64,000 bases of DNA, taken from Vibrio sp. LaRot3. GTDB taxonomy: Bacteria; Pseudomonadota; Gammaproteobacteria; Enterobacterales; Vibrionaceae. The translations under genes and the position numbers were made by a program. Where the stretch lies: contig NZ_JAPPTI010000005.1 of assembly GCF_027587025.1 (NCBI RefSeq), forward strand, positions 186,001 to 250,000, read 5' to 3'. Under the pieces are notes generated by a model. That model did no database searches. It saw nothing but the letters and a program-made list of their open reading frames with translations, and was not told the DNA's origin. Shown here piece by piece: positions 38,833-47,935 of this stretch; positions within the stretch are counted from its first letter, which is position 1; every line of letters begins with the position of its first letter.

Positions 38833-39717
38833 TTAGTTTTTGCGCTCGACGACGTATCGGGCGAACTCTTCTAATTGCGTTGTATTGTATGGGATCGCTT
38901 CTAATGCTTGAAGCGCTTCCTGTAACAAGTTGTTAGCTTTGCTGATTGCTCCTTCTAAGCCTAGCAGAGCTGGATAAGTACTTTTGTTTAATTCTTGGTC
39001 AGAGCCTTGCGGTTTACCTAACGTTTCGGTATCGCTAATGATATCCAAAATGTCATCTTGAACTTGGAATGCAAGGCCGACCGCGTCCGCGTACTTATCG
39101 AGTAATGGCAGAACAGCGATGCCTTTATCTCCAGCGGCTAAAGCGCCAAGGCGAATAGCACTTTTCATCAGTGCGCCAGTTTTGTTGCGATGGATTTCTT
39201 CCAGTTCAGCCAAATCAACAGAGCGATTCTCCGCTTCAAGATCAAGTGACTGACCCATGCACATGCCATTCGCACCAGAAGCTTCTGCTAATATCTTCAC
39301 CATTTTAATACGGTGTGCTTCGGCGTTTGGATTTAAACGACCATCAGCCAAAATAGTAAACGCTAAGGTTTGTAATGCGTCACCAGTCAGGATCGCGGTG
39401 GCTTCATCGAATTTAATGTGACAAGTCAGTTGTCCGCGACGCAGCTCATCGTCATCCATCGCTGGCAAGTCATCATGAATCAGAGAATAGGCGTGAATGC
39501 ACTCAACAGCAGCGGCTGGAGTGTCTAAATCTTCGATGGAGACGCCTAACATTTGGCCGGTAATGTAAACCAAAAATGGGCGCGCGCGTTTACCGCCTAA
39601 CAGTAGGCCGTAGCGCATTGCTTCAATCAGAGTTTGGTTTTGATGAGGGTAGCTATCTAACCACGACTCTAATTGTGAATTATTTCTTTGTTGAAAAGAG
39701 GTTAATGCCTCAAGCAT
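38833..39717 (-). CDS. ispA: Farnesyl diphosphate synthase
   Basis: A 294-residue short-chain prenyltransferase making farnesyl diphosphate. The first Asp-rich motif is DDLPAMDDDELRRG, and the second is QVQDDILDIISD. Length is close to E. coli IspA (299). It is the middle gene of xseB-ispA-dxs, 20 bp from each neighbour, so the three are co-transcribed. Confidence 0.96.
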   Translation of the reverse strand: MLEALTSFQQRNNSQLESWLDSYPHQNQTLIEAMRYGLLLGGKRARPFLVYITGQMLGVSIEDLDTPAAAVECIHAYSLIHDDLPAMDDDELRRGQLTCHIKFDEATAILTGDALQTLAFTILADGRLNPNAEAHRIKMVKILAEASGANGMCMGQSLDLEAENRSVDLAELEEIHRNKTGALMKSAIRLGALAAGDKGIAVLPLLDKYADAVGLAFQVQDDILDIISDTETLGKPQGSDQELNKSTYPALLGLEGAISKANNLLQEALQALEAIPYNTTQLEEFARYVVERKN

Positions 39718-39737
39718 AGAGCAATCTTCTAACTGGG

Positions 39738-39980
39738 TTATTCAGGCTGTTGGTTAAAATCCGATAATGGAGCATCATCATCGTTTTGTAACAATATACT
39801 AACACGCTGCTCAGCATCGTTCAGTTTACTTTGGCCTGCGCGAGCTAAAGAAATGCCGCGTTCAAACTTTTTCAGCGCATCGTCGAGAGCAAGGTCACCA
39901 TTTTCAAGGTTTTCAACAATGCTATCTAACTCTTCGATGGTTGCTTCAAAGGTCATATTTTCAGGTTTCTTGCTCGCCAT
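39738..39980 (-). CDS. xseB: Exodeoxyribonuclease VII small subunit
   Basis: An 80-residue helical subunit starting MASKKPENMTFEATIEELD. The family core EELDSIVENLENGDLALDDALKKFERG is clear. An upstream in-frame ATG would add nine residues and is not supported. It partners XseA (not in the window) to degrade single-stranded DNA. First gene of the operon with ispA and dxs. Confidence 0.95.
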   Translation of the reverse strand: MASKKPENMTFEATIEELDSIVENLENGDLALDDALKKFERGISLARAGQSKLNDAEQRVSILLQNDDDAPLSDFNQQPE

Positions 39981-40164
39981 AACTTTTCTACTTAGGGAAA
40001 GATGCACGAAAGTTACCTTAGCCGTTAATGATGGTCAAATTTAACCGAGCAAATTTGTTAGAAAAGTGAAGTAATTTAGTGCCCCCAAGCGTTACTTAGC
40101 TGTTAGTTAGGGTAATTGTTGCGGCGGAATCTGCATTAGTGTGAGTGTGATACCAATAAAAAGC

Positions 40165-40190
40165 TAAAGATTCAGAGGCGCAGCCGATAT
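40165..40190 (+). promoter_or_regulatory. Sigma-28 (FliA) type promoter of pomAB
   Basis: TAAAGATT (40165-40172) and GCCGATAT (40183-40190) match the flagellar sigma-28 consensus TAAAGTTT / GCCGATAA, with a 10-bp spacer, one shorter than usual. It lies about 43 bp before the pomA start. FliA control of motor genes is established in vibrios as the last flagellar class. Confidence 0.65.
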
Positions 40191-40232
40191 AATTCCAGAG
40201 AAAGAGTAAAAGGTTAGCATGAGGAGTGCTTT

Positions 40233-40997
40233 GTGGATTTAGCAACGCTGATAGGTCTGATTGGCGGATTTGCCTTCGTTATCATGGCGATGGTACTGGG
40301 TGGCAGTATCATGATGTTCGTCGATGTAACGTCAATTCTGATTGTACTAGGTGGTTCAACCTTCGTTGTGTTGATGAAATTTACCATCGGTCAATTCTTT
40401 GGTGCGACCAAAATTGCTGGCAAAGCTTTCATGTTCAAAACCGATGAACCAGAAGATTTAATTGCCAAGATCGTTGAAATGGCCGATGCCGCACGTAAAG
40501 GTGGCTTCCTTGCGCTTGAAGAGATGGAAATTACCAACACCTTCATGCAAAAAGGTATCGACTTGCTAGTAGATGGTCACGACGCAGATGTGGTGCGTTC
40601 GGCACTACAAAAAGATATTGCCTTGACGGATGAGCGCCATGAACAAGGCGCGAGCGTATTCAAAGCATTTGGTGACGTTGCTCCGGCAATGGGTATGATT
40701 GGTACGCTAGTTGGTCTGGTTGCCATGTTGTCAAACATGGATGACCCGAAAGCCATCGGCCCTGCAATGGCGGTTGCACTTTTGACGACCCTATACGGAG
40801 CAATCCTTTCTAACATGTTGTTCTTCCCGATTGCAGATAAACTGTCATTGCGTCGTGAGCAAGAAAAACTGAACCGCCGCTTGATCATGGATGGCGTCCT
40901 AGCGATTCAAGATGGTCAAAACCCACGTGTTATTGATAGTTACCTGAAGAACTACCTCAATGAAGGTAAACGTGCCTTAGACGTAGACAACGAGTAA
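40233..40997 (+). CDS. pomA: Sodium-driven flagellar motor stator PomA
   Basis: A 254-residue MotA/PomA-family protein with four membrane helices. The N-terminus DLATLIGLIGGFAFVIMAMV is nearly the Vibrio PomA sequence. The cytoplasmic loop between helices 2 and 3 contacts FliG, and PAMGMIGTLVGLVAML begins helix 3. Start is GTG with GAGGAG upstream. With PomB it forms the Na+ channel that turns the polar flagellum. Confidence 0.97.
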   Translation: MDLATLIGLIGGFAFVIMAMVLGGSIMMFVDVTSILIVLGGSTFVVLMKFTIGQFFGATKIAGKAFMFKTDEPEDLIAKIVEMADAARKGGFLALEEMEITNTFMQKGIDLLVDGHDADVVRSALQKDIALTDERHEQGASVFKAFGDVAPAMGMIGTLVGLVAMLSNMDDPKAIGPAMAVALLTTLYGAILSNMLFFPIADKLSLRREQEKLNRRLIMDGVLAIQDGQNPRVIDSYLKNYLNEGKRALDVDNE

Positions 40998-41006
40998 GGG
41001 AACGGT

Positions 41007-41948
41007 ATGGAAGAAGAAAAATGTAAATGTCCACCCCCTGGTGCACCAGCGTGGATGAATACATTTGCTGACTTGATGTCGCTGTTGATGTGTTTCTTCG
41101 TACTACTGCTATCGTTCTCTGAAATGGATGTACTGAAGTTCAAACAGATCGCCGGCTCGATGAAGTTTGCGTTTGGTGTACAAAACCGTCTTGAAGTAAA
41201 AGACATCCCTAAAGGCACCAGTATCATCGCGCAAGAGTTTCGTCCGGGTCGCCCTGAGCCGACACCGATCGACGTCATCATGCAGCAAACCATCGACATC
41301 ACGCAGCAAACTCTCGAGTTCCATGAGGGTGAATCGGATCGTGCTGGTGGTACGCAGCGTGAAGAAGGTAAGCTGACCGGCGGTCAGTCGCCTGAAACAT
41401 CCACCAAGAACAACCAAAACTCTGAGTCTGATAAAGAGCAGCAACAGTCTGCTGAGGCGTCTCAAGAGCTCGAAACCTTGATGGAAGCGATTAAGAAAGC
41501 GTTGCAACGCGAAATTGATCAAGGCGCAATTGAAGTTGAAAACTTAGGCCAACAGATTGTGATTCGAATTCGAGAGAAGGGCGCATTCCCTGCGGGGTCG
41601 GCATTCTTGCAACCTAAGTTCCGTCCATTGGTTCGCCAAGTGGCAGAGCTTGTCAAAGACGTTCCGGGTATCGTTCGAGTGTCAGGCCATACAGATAATC
41701 AACGTATTGATTCTGAGCTGTATCGTTCTAATTGGGACTTATCTGCTCAGCGAGCAGTGTCAGTGGCGCAAGAGATGGAAAAAGTGCGCGGCTTCTCTCA
41801 TCAGCGCTTACGTGTTCGAGGTATGGCAGATACCGAACCGCTAGGGCCAAACGATACGGAGTCGCAGCGTTCGAGAAACCGACGTGTAGAGATAAGTATC
41901 ATGCAAGGTGAACCTCTCTACAGCGAAGAAGTGCCAACGGTACAGTAA
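41007..41948 (+). CDS. pomB: Sodium-driven flagellar motor stator PomB
   Basis: A 313-residue stator subunit. The single membrane helix TFADLMSLLMCFFVLLLSF carries the ion-binding Asp22, equivalent to Asp24 of V. alginolyticus PomB. A plug and linker follow, then an OmpA-like peptidoglycan-binding domain (VRVSGHTDNQ, RSRNRRVEIS). It anchors the stator to the wall. It lies 9 bp after pomA with GGGAACGG before the ATG. Confidence 0.97.
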   Translation: MEEEKCKCPPPGAPAWMNTFADLMSLLMCFFVLLLSFSEMDVLKFKQIAGSMKFAFGVQNRLEVKDIPKGTSIIAQEFRPGRPEPTPIDVIMQQTIDITQQTLEFHEGESDRAGGTQREEGKLTGGQSPETSTKNNQNSESDKEQQQSAEASQELETLMEAIKKALQREIDQGAIEVENLGQQIVIRIREKGAFPAGSAFLQPKFRPLVRQVAELVKDVPGIVRVSGHTDNQRIDSELYRSNWDLSAQRAVSVAQEMEKVRGFSHQRLRVRGMADTEPLGPNDTESQRSRNRRVEISIMQGEPLYSEEVPTVQ

Positions 41949-41954
41949 ATAAAA

Positions 41955-41984
41955 TCAGACGGGCTTAATGCCCGTCTTTTTTAT
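41955..41984 (+). terminator. pomAB terminator
   Basis: AGACGGGC, TTAAT, GCCCGTCTTTTTT: a 7-8 bp GC-rich stem with a T-run just after pomB. Confidence 0.88.
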
Positions 41985-42096
41985 GGTCTTTCCTTGTTGT
42001 ATAATCCGCGCCCTTAACGACCTCTGCACACGTTACGTATAACGTATATGCTTATGAGGTAATGATTGCGACAACTGTAAACCAGTGAAGTGAAGT

Positions 42097-43545
42097 ATGA
42101 AATTTATTGTAAAGCCCCATCCAGAAATTTTCGTAAAAAGTGAATCGGTGCGTAAGCGCTTCACTAAGATTCTTGAGTGCAACATTCGCAACATCATCAA
42201 GAGTCGCACTGAGTCTGTTGCAGTATTCAACCGTCGTGACCATATTGAGGTGACGTCGGAGTCATTTGACTACTACAAAGAAACATTAGAAGTCCTTACT
42301 CGTACTCCGGGTATCCACCACGTATTAGAGGTGAAGCAGTCTGAATTTACAGACCTGCATGATATCTACGAGCAAGTGCTAGACCTAAACCGCGCTAACA
42401 TCGAAAACAAAACTTTCGTTGTACGTGCTAAGCGTCGTGGTAAGCATGACTTTACGTCTATCGAGCTAGAGCGTTACGTAGGTGGTGGTCTAAACCAAGC
42501 GGTTGAGAGCGCACGAGTAAAACTGCATAACCCAGATGTTACTATTAAAGTCGAAGTGGCGAACGAGAAGCTAAACCAAGTGATTGCACGTCACAAAGGT
42601 TTGGGTGGTTTCCCGCTAGGTACGCAAGAAGACGTACTAAGTCTAATTTCAGGTGGCTTCGACTCTGGTGTTTCAAGCTACCTACACATCAAACGTGGCT
42701 CAAAAGTACATTACTGTTTCTTTAATCTTGGTGGCCCTGCGCACGAGATTGGTGTTAAGCAAGTGTCTCACTACCTATGGAACAAGTACGGCTCTTCTGC
42801 AAAAGTACGTTTCATCTCAGTAGATTTCGAACCTGTTGTGGCTGAAATTCTAGAGAAAGTCGATGACGGTCAAATGGGTGTGATCCTGAAGCGTATGTTT
42901 ATGCGTGCAGCAGGCATGATCGCTGAGAAGTTTGGTATTCAAGCGCTGGTAACCGGCGAAGCTCTAGGTCAGGTATCAAGCCAGACGCTGACTAACCTAC
43001 GTCACATCGATGGCGTAACGGATTCTCTTATCCTACGTCCACTGATTAACTGGGATAAAGAAGACATCATCAACCTAGCACGCGATATCGGTACTGAAGA
43101 CTTCGCTAAGACAATGCCTGAGTACTGTGGTGTTATCTCTAAGAAGCCAACAGTGAAAGCGGTTAAAGCGAAACTGGAAGCAGAAGAAGAGAAATTCAAC
43201 TTTGACATTCTAGAGCAGGTTGTACGTGAAGCTCGCCAAATGGACATTCGTGATATCGCGAAAGAGTCTGAGCAAGCAGCACCAGAAGTAGAACAGGTTC
43301 AAGCGGTTGAAGAGCACGCTATCGTATTGGATATTCGTAGCCCAGATGAGGAAGACGAAAACCCACTAGAAATCGAAGGTGTAGAAGTAAAACACCTACC
43401 ATTCTACAAGTTGGGTACACAGTTTGGCGATCTTGACCAAAGCAAGACTTACCTTCTTTACTGTGACCGTGGTGTAATGAGTCGCCTACAGGCGCTCTAC
43501 TTGCAAGAGCAAGGCTTTAACAACGTTAAAGTATATCGCCCATAG
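42097..43545 (+). CDS. thiI: tRNA 4-thiouridine / thiamine thiazole sulfurtransferase ThiI
   Basis: A 482-residue enzyme with N-terminal ferredoxin-like and THUMP domains (about 1-165), a PP-loop ATPase (SGGFDS, residues 185-190) and a C-terminal rhodanese domain (about 395-482). Cys344 (PEYCGV) and the rhodanese Cys456 (LLYCDRG) match the catalytic pair of E. coli ThiI. It makes s4U8 in tRNA and supplies sulfur for thiamine thiazole synthesis. Monocistronic. Confidence 0.97.
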   Translation: MKFIVKPHPEIFVKSESVRKRFTKILECNIRNIIKSRTESVAVFNRRDHIEVTSESFDYYKETLEVLTRTPGIHHVLEVKQSEFTDLHDIYEQVLDLNRANIENKTFVVRAKRRGKHDFTSIELERYVGGGLNQAVESARVKLHNPDVTIKVEVANEKLNQVIARHKGLGGFPLGTQEDVLSLISGGFDSGVSSYLHIKRGSKVHYCFFNLGGPAHEIGVKQVSHYLWNKYGSSAKVRFISVDFEPVVAEILEKVDDGQMGVILKRMFMRAAGMIAEKFGIQALVTGEALGQVSSQTLTNLRHIDGVTDSLILRPLINWDKEDIINLARDIGTEDFAKTMPEYCGVISKKPTVKAVKAKLEAEEEKFNFDILEQVVREARQMDIRDIAKESEQAAPEVEQVQAVEEHAIVLDIRSPDEEDENPLEIEGVEVKHLPFYKLGTQFGDLDQSKTYLLYCDRGVMSRLQALYLQEQGFNNVKVYRP

Positions 43546-43593
43546 AGTTTTAGGTTAGTGCCAATAGAGAGGCGCTGACAGAAGCTGATGCAT

Positions 43594-43629
43594 AAGCGCA
43601 AATCGTTCACGCGGTTTGCGCTTTTTATT
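43594..43629 (+). terminator. thiI terminator
   Basis: AGCGCAAATCG, TTCA, CGCGGTTTGCGCT then TTTTT: long stem with T-run about 50 bp past thiI. Confidence 0.85.
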
Positions 43630-43689
43630 TGCCTGCTGAATAGGATAATTCGAGTAATGATCAATCGAGGAAAGGGAGAATTTGCTAGA

Positions 43690-43899
43690 TAAAAATACAC
43701 CGCCATGAAGGCGGTGCTAAAAAATTTGACAGACAGGTCAAAATAAATACAGGAAGTATATGTTTTGTTTCTGGGATTAGTGAAACAAAACCTTGGTAGA
43801 AAATCTACCTAACTCGAAATACGAGTTTGCAAACACAACATCGCAACATCAAGCCAATTGATTTCAAAAAGAAATCAAGCCGTTCAGGCTTGCGTTGCG
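43690..43899 (-). ncRNA. gcvB: GcvB small regulatory RNA
   Basis: Read on the minus strand this region matches the E. coli GcvB plan: a 5' hairpin, a GU-rich single-stranded seed (GATGTTGTGTTTGCAA, plus positions about 43828-43843 as complement), the conserved ACTTCCTGTA (43748-43757) and CCTGTCTGTC (43730-43739) segments, and a terminator GCACCGCC...GGCGGTG then T-rich (43691-43718). The length of about 210 nt agrees with 205 nt in E. coli. It is divergent from gcvA as in E. coli. GcvB is an Hfq-dependent repressor of many amino-acid and peptide transporter mRNAs. The 5' end is inferred from its promoter. Confidence 0.92.
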
Positions 43900-43905
43900 G
43901 GATGA

Positions 43906-43934
43906 AATATAGAAAATCTCTGGTCGTCAGGCAA
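43906..43934 (-). promoter_or_regulatory. gcvB promoter
   Basis: On the minus strand TTGCCT (43934-43929) and TATATT (43911-43906) are separated by 17 bp. The predicted start is near 43899. GcvA binding is expected nearby from E. coli but the operator was not located. Confidence 0.65.
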
Positions 43935-43991
43935 TGGACATTTTATAATGTTTCAGATAAAAAAAACTAATCCAATATATTGAGTGTCCCT

Positions 43992-44903
43992 ATGTCTAGA
44001 CGATTACCGCCTCTCAACTCACTTAAGGTCTTTGAAGCCGCTGCTCGCCACCTTAGTTTCACTCGTGCAGCAGAAGAGTTATTTGTGACGCAGGCCGCAG
44101 TTAGCCATCAAATCAAAGCCTTAGAAGAGTTTCTAGGTTTGAAGCTTTTCCGCCGCCGCAACCGTTCATTGCTGTTGACTGAAGAAGGTCAAAGTTACTT
44201 CCTCGATATTAAGGATATTTTTACCTCATTGGCTGAGGCCACCGATAAGGTGCTAGAGCGCAGTGAGAAGGGCGCGCTGACCATCAGCTTGCCGCCAAGC
44301 TTTGCGATTCAATGGTTAGTTCCACGCCTTGCTGACTTCAATCAACAAGAACCTGATATCGATGTTCGGATTAAAGCAGTTGATATGGACGAAGGCTCGT
44401 TAACCGATGATGTTGACGTGGCTATCTACTATGGCCGAGGAAATTGGCCGGGTTTACGAGCGGATAAACTTTACCAAGAATTTCTTATTCCACTTTGTTC
44501 GCCATCGTTGCTGTTAGGCACTAAACCATTAGAACAGCTAAGTGATCTTAAGAATCATACTTTGCTACATGACACGTCGCGTAAAGATTGGAAACACTTC
44601 GCGAAGTTTCACGGTATTGAAGGGGTGAATGTAAATCATGGCCCAATCTTCAGCCACTCAACGATGGTTTTGCAGGCCGCCGCGCATGGGCAAGGTGTTG
44701 CATTGGGTAACAACGTGTTAGCGCAACCTGAGTTGGAAGCTGGGCGTTTGATTGCACCATTTGATGAAGTACTGGTTTCTAAGAATGCCTTCTATGTAGT
44801 TTGTCATGATAAACAAGCGGACATGGGACGTATAGCCACGTTCCGAGACTGGATGCTAGCTAAAGCGCAAAGTGAGCAAGAGGAGTTACTAGAAGATGAG
44901 TAA
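43992..44903 (+). CDS. gcvA: LysR-type regulator GcvA
   Basis: A 303-residue LysR regulator with the GcvA N-terminus MSRRLPPLNSLKVFEAAARH and HTH at FTRAAEELFVTQAAVSHQI. The frame opens at a TTG four codons upstream, but ATG 43992 matches E. coli. It controls glycine cleavage genes and gcvB in response to glycine. It is divergent from gcvB and overlaps the following hydrolase gene by 8 bp. Confidence 0.95.
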   Translation: MSRRLPPLNSLKVFEAAARHLSFTRAAEELFVTQAAVSHQIKALEEFLGLKLFRRRNRSLLLTEEGQSYFLDIKDIFTSLAEATDKVLERSEKGALTISLPPSFAIQWLVPRLADFNQQEPDIDVRIKAVDMDEGSLTDDVDVAIYYGRGNWPGLRADKLYQEFLIPLCSPSLLLGTKPLEQLSDLKNHTLLHDTSRKDWKHFAKFHGIEGVNVNHGPIFSHSTMVLQAAAHGQGVALGNNVLAQPELEAGRLIAPFDEVLVSKNAFYVVCHDKQADMGRIATFRDWMLAKAQSEQEELLEDE

Positions 44904-45522
44904 CGTCCTGATTGATGGCGAATTGGGTCAGCCATTGTTTATCTTTGCTCACGGTGCTGGCGCTGATATGGAGCATGAGTTCATGCAGCAAGTGGCAACA
45001 GGGTTAGCGGAGAAAGGCATTTGCGTGGTGCGCTTTAACTTTCCATATATGGTTAAGCGTGCTGAAGATGGCAAGCGTCGCCCGCCAGATCGCGCGCCTA
45101 AGCTGCTTGAAGCGTATGAAGCCATCATTGCCGCGCATGGGCAAGACAAGCCGATCGTGATTGGCGGAAAATCAATGGGCGGCCGAATGGCGAGCTTACT
45201 CGCTGAGCATTCACACGTTGTAGGTATCGCATGTTTGGGTTTTCCATTTCATCCACCGGGCAAGCCAGAAAAATATAAAGGTGAACACTTAGCGGAGATG
45301 GCGAAGCCATGCCTAATATTACAAGGCGAGCGAGATACATTTGGTAAACAAGAAGAGTTTTCTGAGTTTGCGTTGTCAGACAAAGTGACGACCTACTTCC
45401 TACCGGATGGCGATCATAGCTTTAAACCGCGTAAGCGTTCTGGGTTTACCGAGCAAGGCAATATTGAACTTGCGGTGGAGCAACTGAGCCAATTTATCTT
45501 GGAGGTGTACGATGCAAGCTAA
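44896..45522 (+). CDS. Alpha/beta-hydrolase family protein (KANL3/Tex30-like)
   Basis: A 208-residue protein with the alpha/beta-hydrolase core. The oxyanion region IFAHGAGADMEHEFM is at the N-terminus, nucleophile elbow GKSMGGRMAS in the middle, and a candidate His in DGDHSFKPRK. This set is typical of the KANL3/Tex30 group. Substrate is unknown. It overlaps both neighbours by 8-11 bp, so it belongs to the gcvA-DUF423-rlmM operon. Confidence 0.82.
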   Translation: MSNVLIDGELGQPLFIFAHGAGADMEHEFMQQVATGLAEKGICVVRFNFPYMVKRAEDGKRRPPDRAPKLLEAYEAIIAAHGQDKPIVIGGKSMGGRMASLLAEHSHVVGIACLGFPFHPPGKPEKYKGEHLAEMAKPCLILQGERDTFGKQEEFSEFALSDKVTTYFLPDGDHSFKPRKRSGFTEQGNIELAVEQLSQFILEVYDAS

Positions 45523-45925
45523 GCCATTGTTAGCCATAGGCGCTTTGCTTTCGGGTGTCGGTGTTGGGTTGGGCGCATTTGCCGCTCATGGTTTAAAGAA
45601 GCAGTTGTCGCCTTACCTGCTTGAGGTGTTTTCTACTGGTGTGCAGTATCAGTTCATCCATTCGATGGCGATTTTGCTTTGTGGCGTACTGCTATTACTG
45701 AATATTGGCGCAAAAGCACAAAAATATTTTAGACTCGCAGTGATTTGCTTTATCATCGGCATCTTTTGTTTTAGCGGCAGTCTGTATGCACTCGCTTTGA
45801 CGGGTATTAAATGGTTTGGGCCAATCACTCCAATGGGAGGGCTGACCTTTATGCTGGGTTGGGGTTTGTTTGCGATGGCGGCGCTGAAAATTAAAGCGTT
45901 AAACATTGAAGAGGTAAGTAAGTGA
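45512..45925 (+). CDS. ygdD: DUF423 membrane protein (YgdD-like)
   Basis: A 137-residue protein with four membrane helices. The family motif [14 protein letters not shown] is followed by [13 protein letters not shown], and [17 protein letters not shown] lies near the end. Function is unknown. It sits between gcvA and rlmM as ygdD does in E. coli. GGAGG precedes its ATG inside the upstream gene, and its end overlaps rlmM by 4 bp. Confidence 0.88.
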   Translation: MQAKPLLAIGALLSGVGVGLGAFAAHGLKKQLSPYLLEVFSTGVQYQFIHSMAILLCGVLLLLNIGAKAQKYFRLAVICFIIGIFCFSGSLYALALTGIKWFGPITPMGGLTFMLGWGLFAMAALKIKALNIEEVSK

Positions 45926-47013
45926 AACAGTTAATGCTCTATTGCCGTTCTGGCTTTGAAAAAGAGTGCGCGGGTGAAATTCAAGATCGTGCAACGGCAC
46001 TGGAAGTATATGGTTTCCCTCGCGTTAAGAAAAACTCTGGCTACGTGCTGTTTGAGTGTTACCAAGAAGGTGATGCGGCAAAATTGGTCAAAGGGCTGGA
46101 TTTCAAGTCTTTGATTTTCGCACGTCAGATTTTCGCAGTGGCGGTTGAGTTTACTGACTTACCTCGTGAAGACCGTATTTCTCCGATTCTGCAAGAGTTG
46201 AGTGACGTTGAAGCGCTACCACGTTGTGGTGATCTGCGTATTGAAACACCAGATACCAATGAAGCAAAAGAGCTACTTAAGTTCTGCCGAAAGTTCACTG
46301 TACCAATGCGCCAAGCGTTGCGTGGTAAAGGCATCTTGCTGAACAAAGACAATCCGAAAAAACCTGTTCTGCATATCTGCTTTGTGGAGTCGGGTCACTG
46401 CTTTATCGGTTACTCGTTAGTGAACAACAACTCACAGTTCTTCATGGGTATTCCGCGCCTTAAGTTCCCAGCGGACGCACCAAGTCGCTCAACGTTGAAG
46501 CTTGAAGAAGCGTTTCACGTATTCATTCCTCGTGAAGAATGGGATGAACGCCTAGCTGCTGGCATGTGGGGCGTAGACTTAGGGGCTTGCCCGGGCGGTT
46601 GGACATACCAATTGGTTAAGCGCTCAATGTTCGTTCACTCAGTGGATAACGGCATGATGGCGCAAAGCTTGATGGATACCGGTCAGGTTAAACACCATCA
46701 AGAAGATGGCTTTAAGTTTGAGCCAATGCGTAAAAACGTTACTTGGCTTGTGTGTGACATGATTGAGAAGCCTTCACGCGTGGCACAGCTAATGGGTGAA
46801 TGGATCATCAGTGGTTGGGCGAAAGAAGCTATCTTTAACTTGAAACTGCCGATGAAAGGCCGTTACGACGAAGTACTGGAAGACATCGAGAACTTGAAAA
46901 TCTTCCTAAAAGAAAATGGTGTGAAGTTTAAGCTGCAAGCGAAGCATCTATACCATGACCGTGAAGAGATCACGGTGCACGTTCAGTGCTTGTCGAACAT
47001 CTCTCCTCATTAA
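45922..47013 (+). CDS. rlmM: 23S rRNA 2'-O-ribose C2498 methyltransferase RlmM
   Basis: A 363-residue SAM-dependent methyltransferase. The N-terminal THUMP-like region is followed by the SAM motif [16 protein letters not shown] and [12 protein letters not shown]. It methylates C2498 of 23S rRNA. It begins at GTG overlapping the preceding stop (GTGA), so translation is coupled. Length matches E. coli RlmM (366). Last gene of its operon. Confidence 0.96.
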   Translation: MKQLMLYCRSGFEKECAGEIQDRATALEVYGFPRVKKNSGYVLFECYQEGDAAKLVKGLDFKSLIFARQIFAVAVEFTDLPREDRISPILQELSDVEALPRCGDLRIETPDTNEAKELLKFCRKFTVPMRQALRGKGILLNKDNPKKPVLHICFVESGHCFIGYSLVNNNSQFFMGIPRLKFPADAPSRSTLKLEEAFHVFIPREEWDERLAAGMWGVDLGACPGGWTYQLVKRSMFVHSVDNGMMAQSLMDTGQVKHHQEDGFKFEPMRKNVTWLVCDMIEKPSRVAQLMGEWIISGWAKEAIFNLKLPMKGRYDEVLEDIENLKIFLKENGVKFKLQAKHLYHDREEITVHVQCLSNISPH

Positions 47014-47036
47014 TCTCCTAACGAGATAGATAAATA

Positions 47037-47067
47037 ATAAAGGCTTCCAATTGGAAGCCTTTTTAAT
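47037..47067. terminator. Shared rlmM/xni terminator
   Basis: AAAGGCTTCCAA and TTGGAAGCCTTTTT form a perfect palindromic stem with A/T-runs, between two convergent genes. Confidence 0.88.
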
Positions 47068-47076
47068 ACCCGTTGT

Positions 47077-47856
47077 TTAGCTTTCGTTAGGGCCGTTATA
47101 GCGTAAGTCTTGCAGATTAAAGCCCAGTTCAATATCGGTTTTGAGTGCCGATATCTGTTTGCAGCGGCGAGCAGACTCGATGTGTTCGTCTAACTTTTTA
47201 CGATATTTGGTAGGCAGTACTTCTGAGGCATAAGCTTGTTCGATACTGCTAAACTGAGTCAGAATTTCTTTAGCCGCTTTAGGGCCCACGCCCGGCACTC
47301 CCGGAACTTGGCTTGAGCTGACACCGGCTAATCCCCAGTAATCGGCAAGTTGAGTAGGCTTAACCCCGAACTCATTTTCTATGAAGGGCTCATCTAGCCA
47401 ACGATGCTGAAAGTAGTCGCGAATTTGTAGAGTAGGCGAGAGCAGTTGGCAGTATCCCTTGTCGGTCGAGATAATCGTGACTTTCTCGTTATGGCTTGCC
47501 ACTTTCATTGCCAGCGTTGCCACTAAATCGTCCGCTTCGTCACCTTCTGATAGCAATGAATCAATGCCTAATTTCCACCACGCATCTTGTATAGCTTCTA
47601 AGCCATGCATCAGTGGTTCGGGCATCGGCTTACGGTTTTGTTTGTATTCTGGTAACACTTCCGCTCGCCAGCCTCGCTCTTGTAGGTGGTGATCGAATAC
47701 TGCGATGATATGTGTTGGCTGCGCTTCATTGATGATGCGATTCAATGTGCGGCTGGTGGTTTCTATGGTTCTTGCAATATCAGTCGGATCTGGCTGAGCT
47801 GAATGAACTCGGCGAATGAGGTTTAGCGCATCGATAATGACAAGATGAATAGACAT
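47077..47856 (-). CDS. xni: Flap endonuclease Xni (ExoIX)
   Basis: A 259-residue 5'-nuclease-fold protein related to the N-terminal domain of DNA polymerase I. It starts MSIHLVIIDALNLIRRVH; an upstream in-frame extension of 32 residues would run through the ppnN terminator and is rejected. Acidic metal ligands lie in IIDALN, SEGDEADDLVATLA and ISTDKGYCQLL, and the helix-hairpin-helix is VPGVPGVGPKAAKEIL. It lies next to ppnN as in E. coli (ygdG-ygdH). Confidence 0.93.
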   Translation of the reverse strand: MSIHLVIIDALNLIRRVHSAQPDPTDIARTIETTSRTLNRIINEAQPTHIIAVFDHHLQERGWRAEVLPEYKQNRKPMPEPLMHGLEAIQDAWWKLGIDSLLSEGDEADDLVATLAMKVASHNEKVTIISTDKGYCQLLSPTLQIRDYFQHRWLDEPFIENEFGVKPTQLADYWGLAGVSSSQVPGVPGVGPKAAKEILTQFSSIEQAYASEVLPTKYRKKLDEHIESARRCKQISALKTDIELGFNLQDLRYNGPNES

Positions 47857-47866
47857 AACTAGATAA

Positions 47867-47891
47867 AATATAAGGGCCAACAGGCCCTTAT
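47867..47891 (-). terminator. ppnN terminator
   Basis: TAAGGGCC, AACA, GGCCCTTA stem; on the minus strand it is followed by TATTTT. It lies 45 bp past the ppnN stop and just before xni. Confidence 0.7.
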
Positions 47892-47935
47892 TGTAATTGA
47901 TGAGTGCTGAATTACCAGCGTTGCTGTGGAGATGG

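Noticed and set aside
43546..43991. Glycine riboswitch near gcvA
   Set aside because: The structured region matches GcvB sRNA on the minus strand; no tandem glycine aptamer is present and no glycine-cleavage gene follows.
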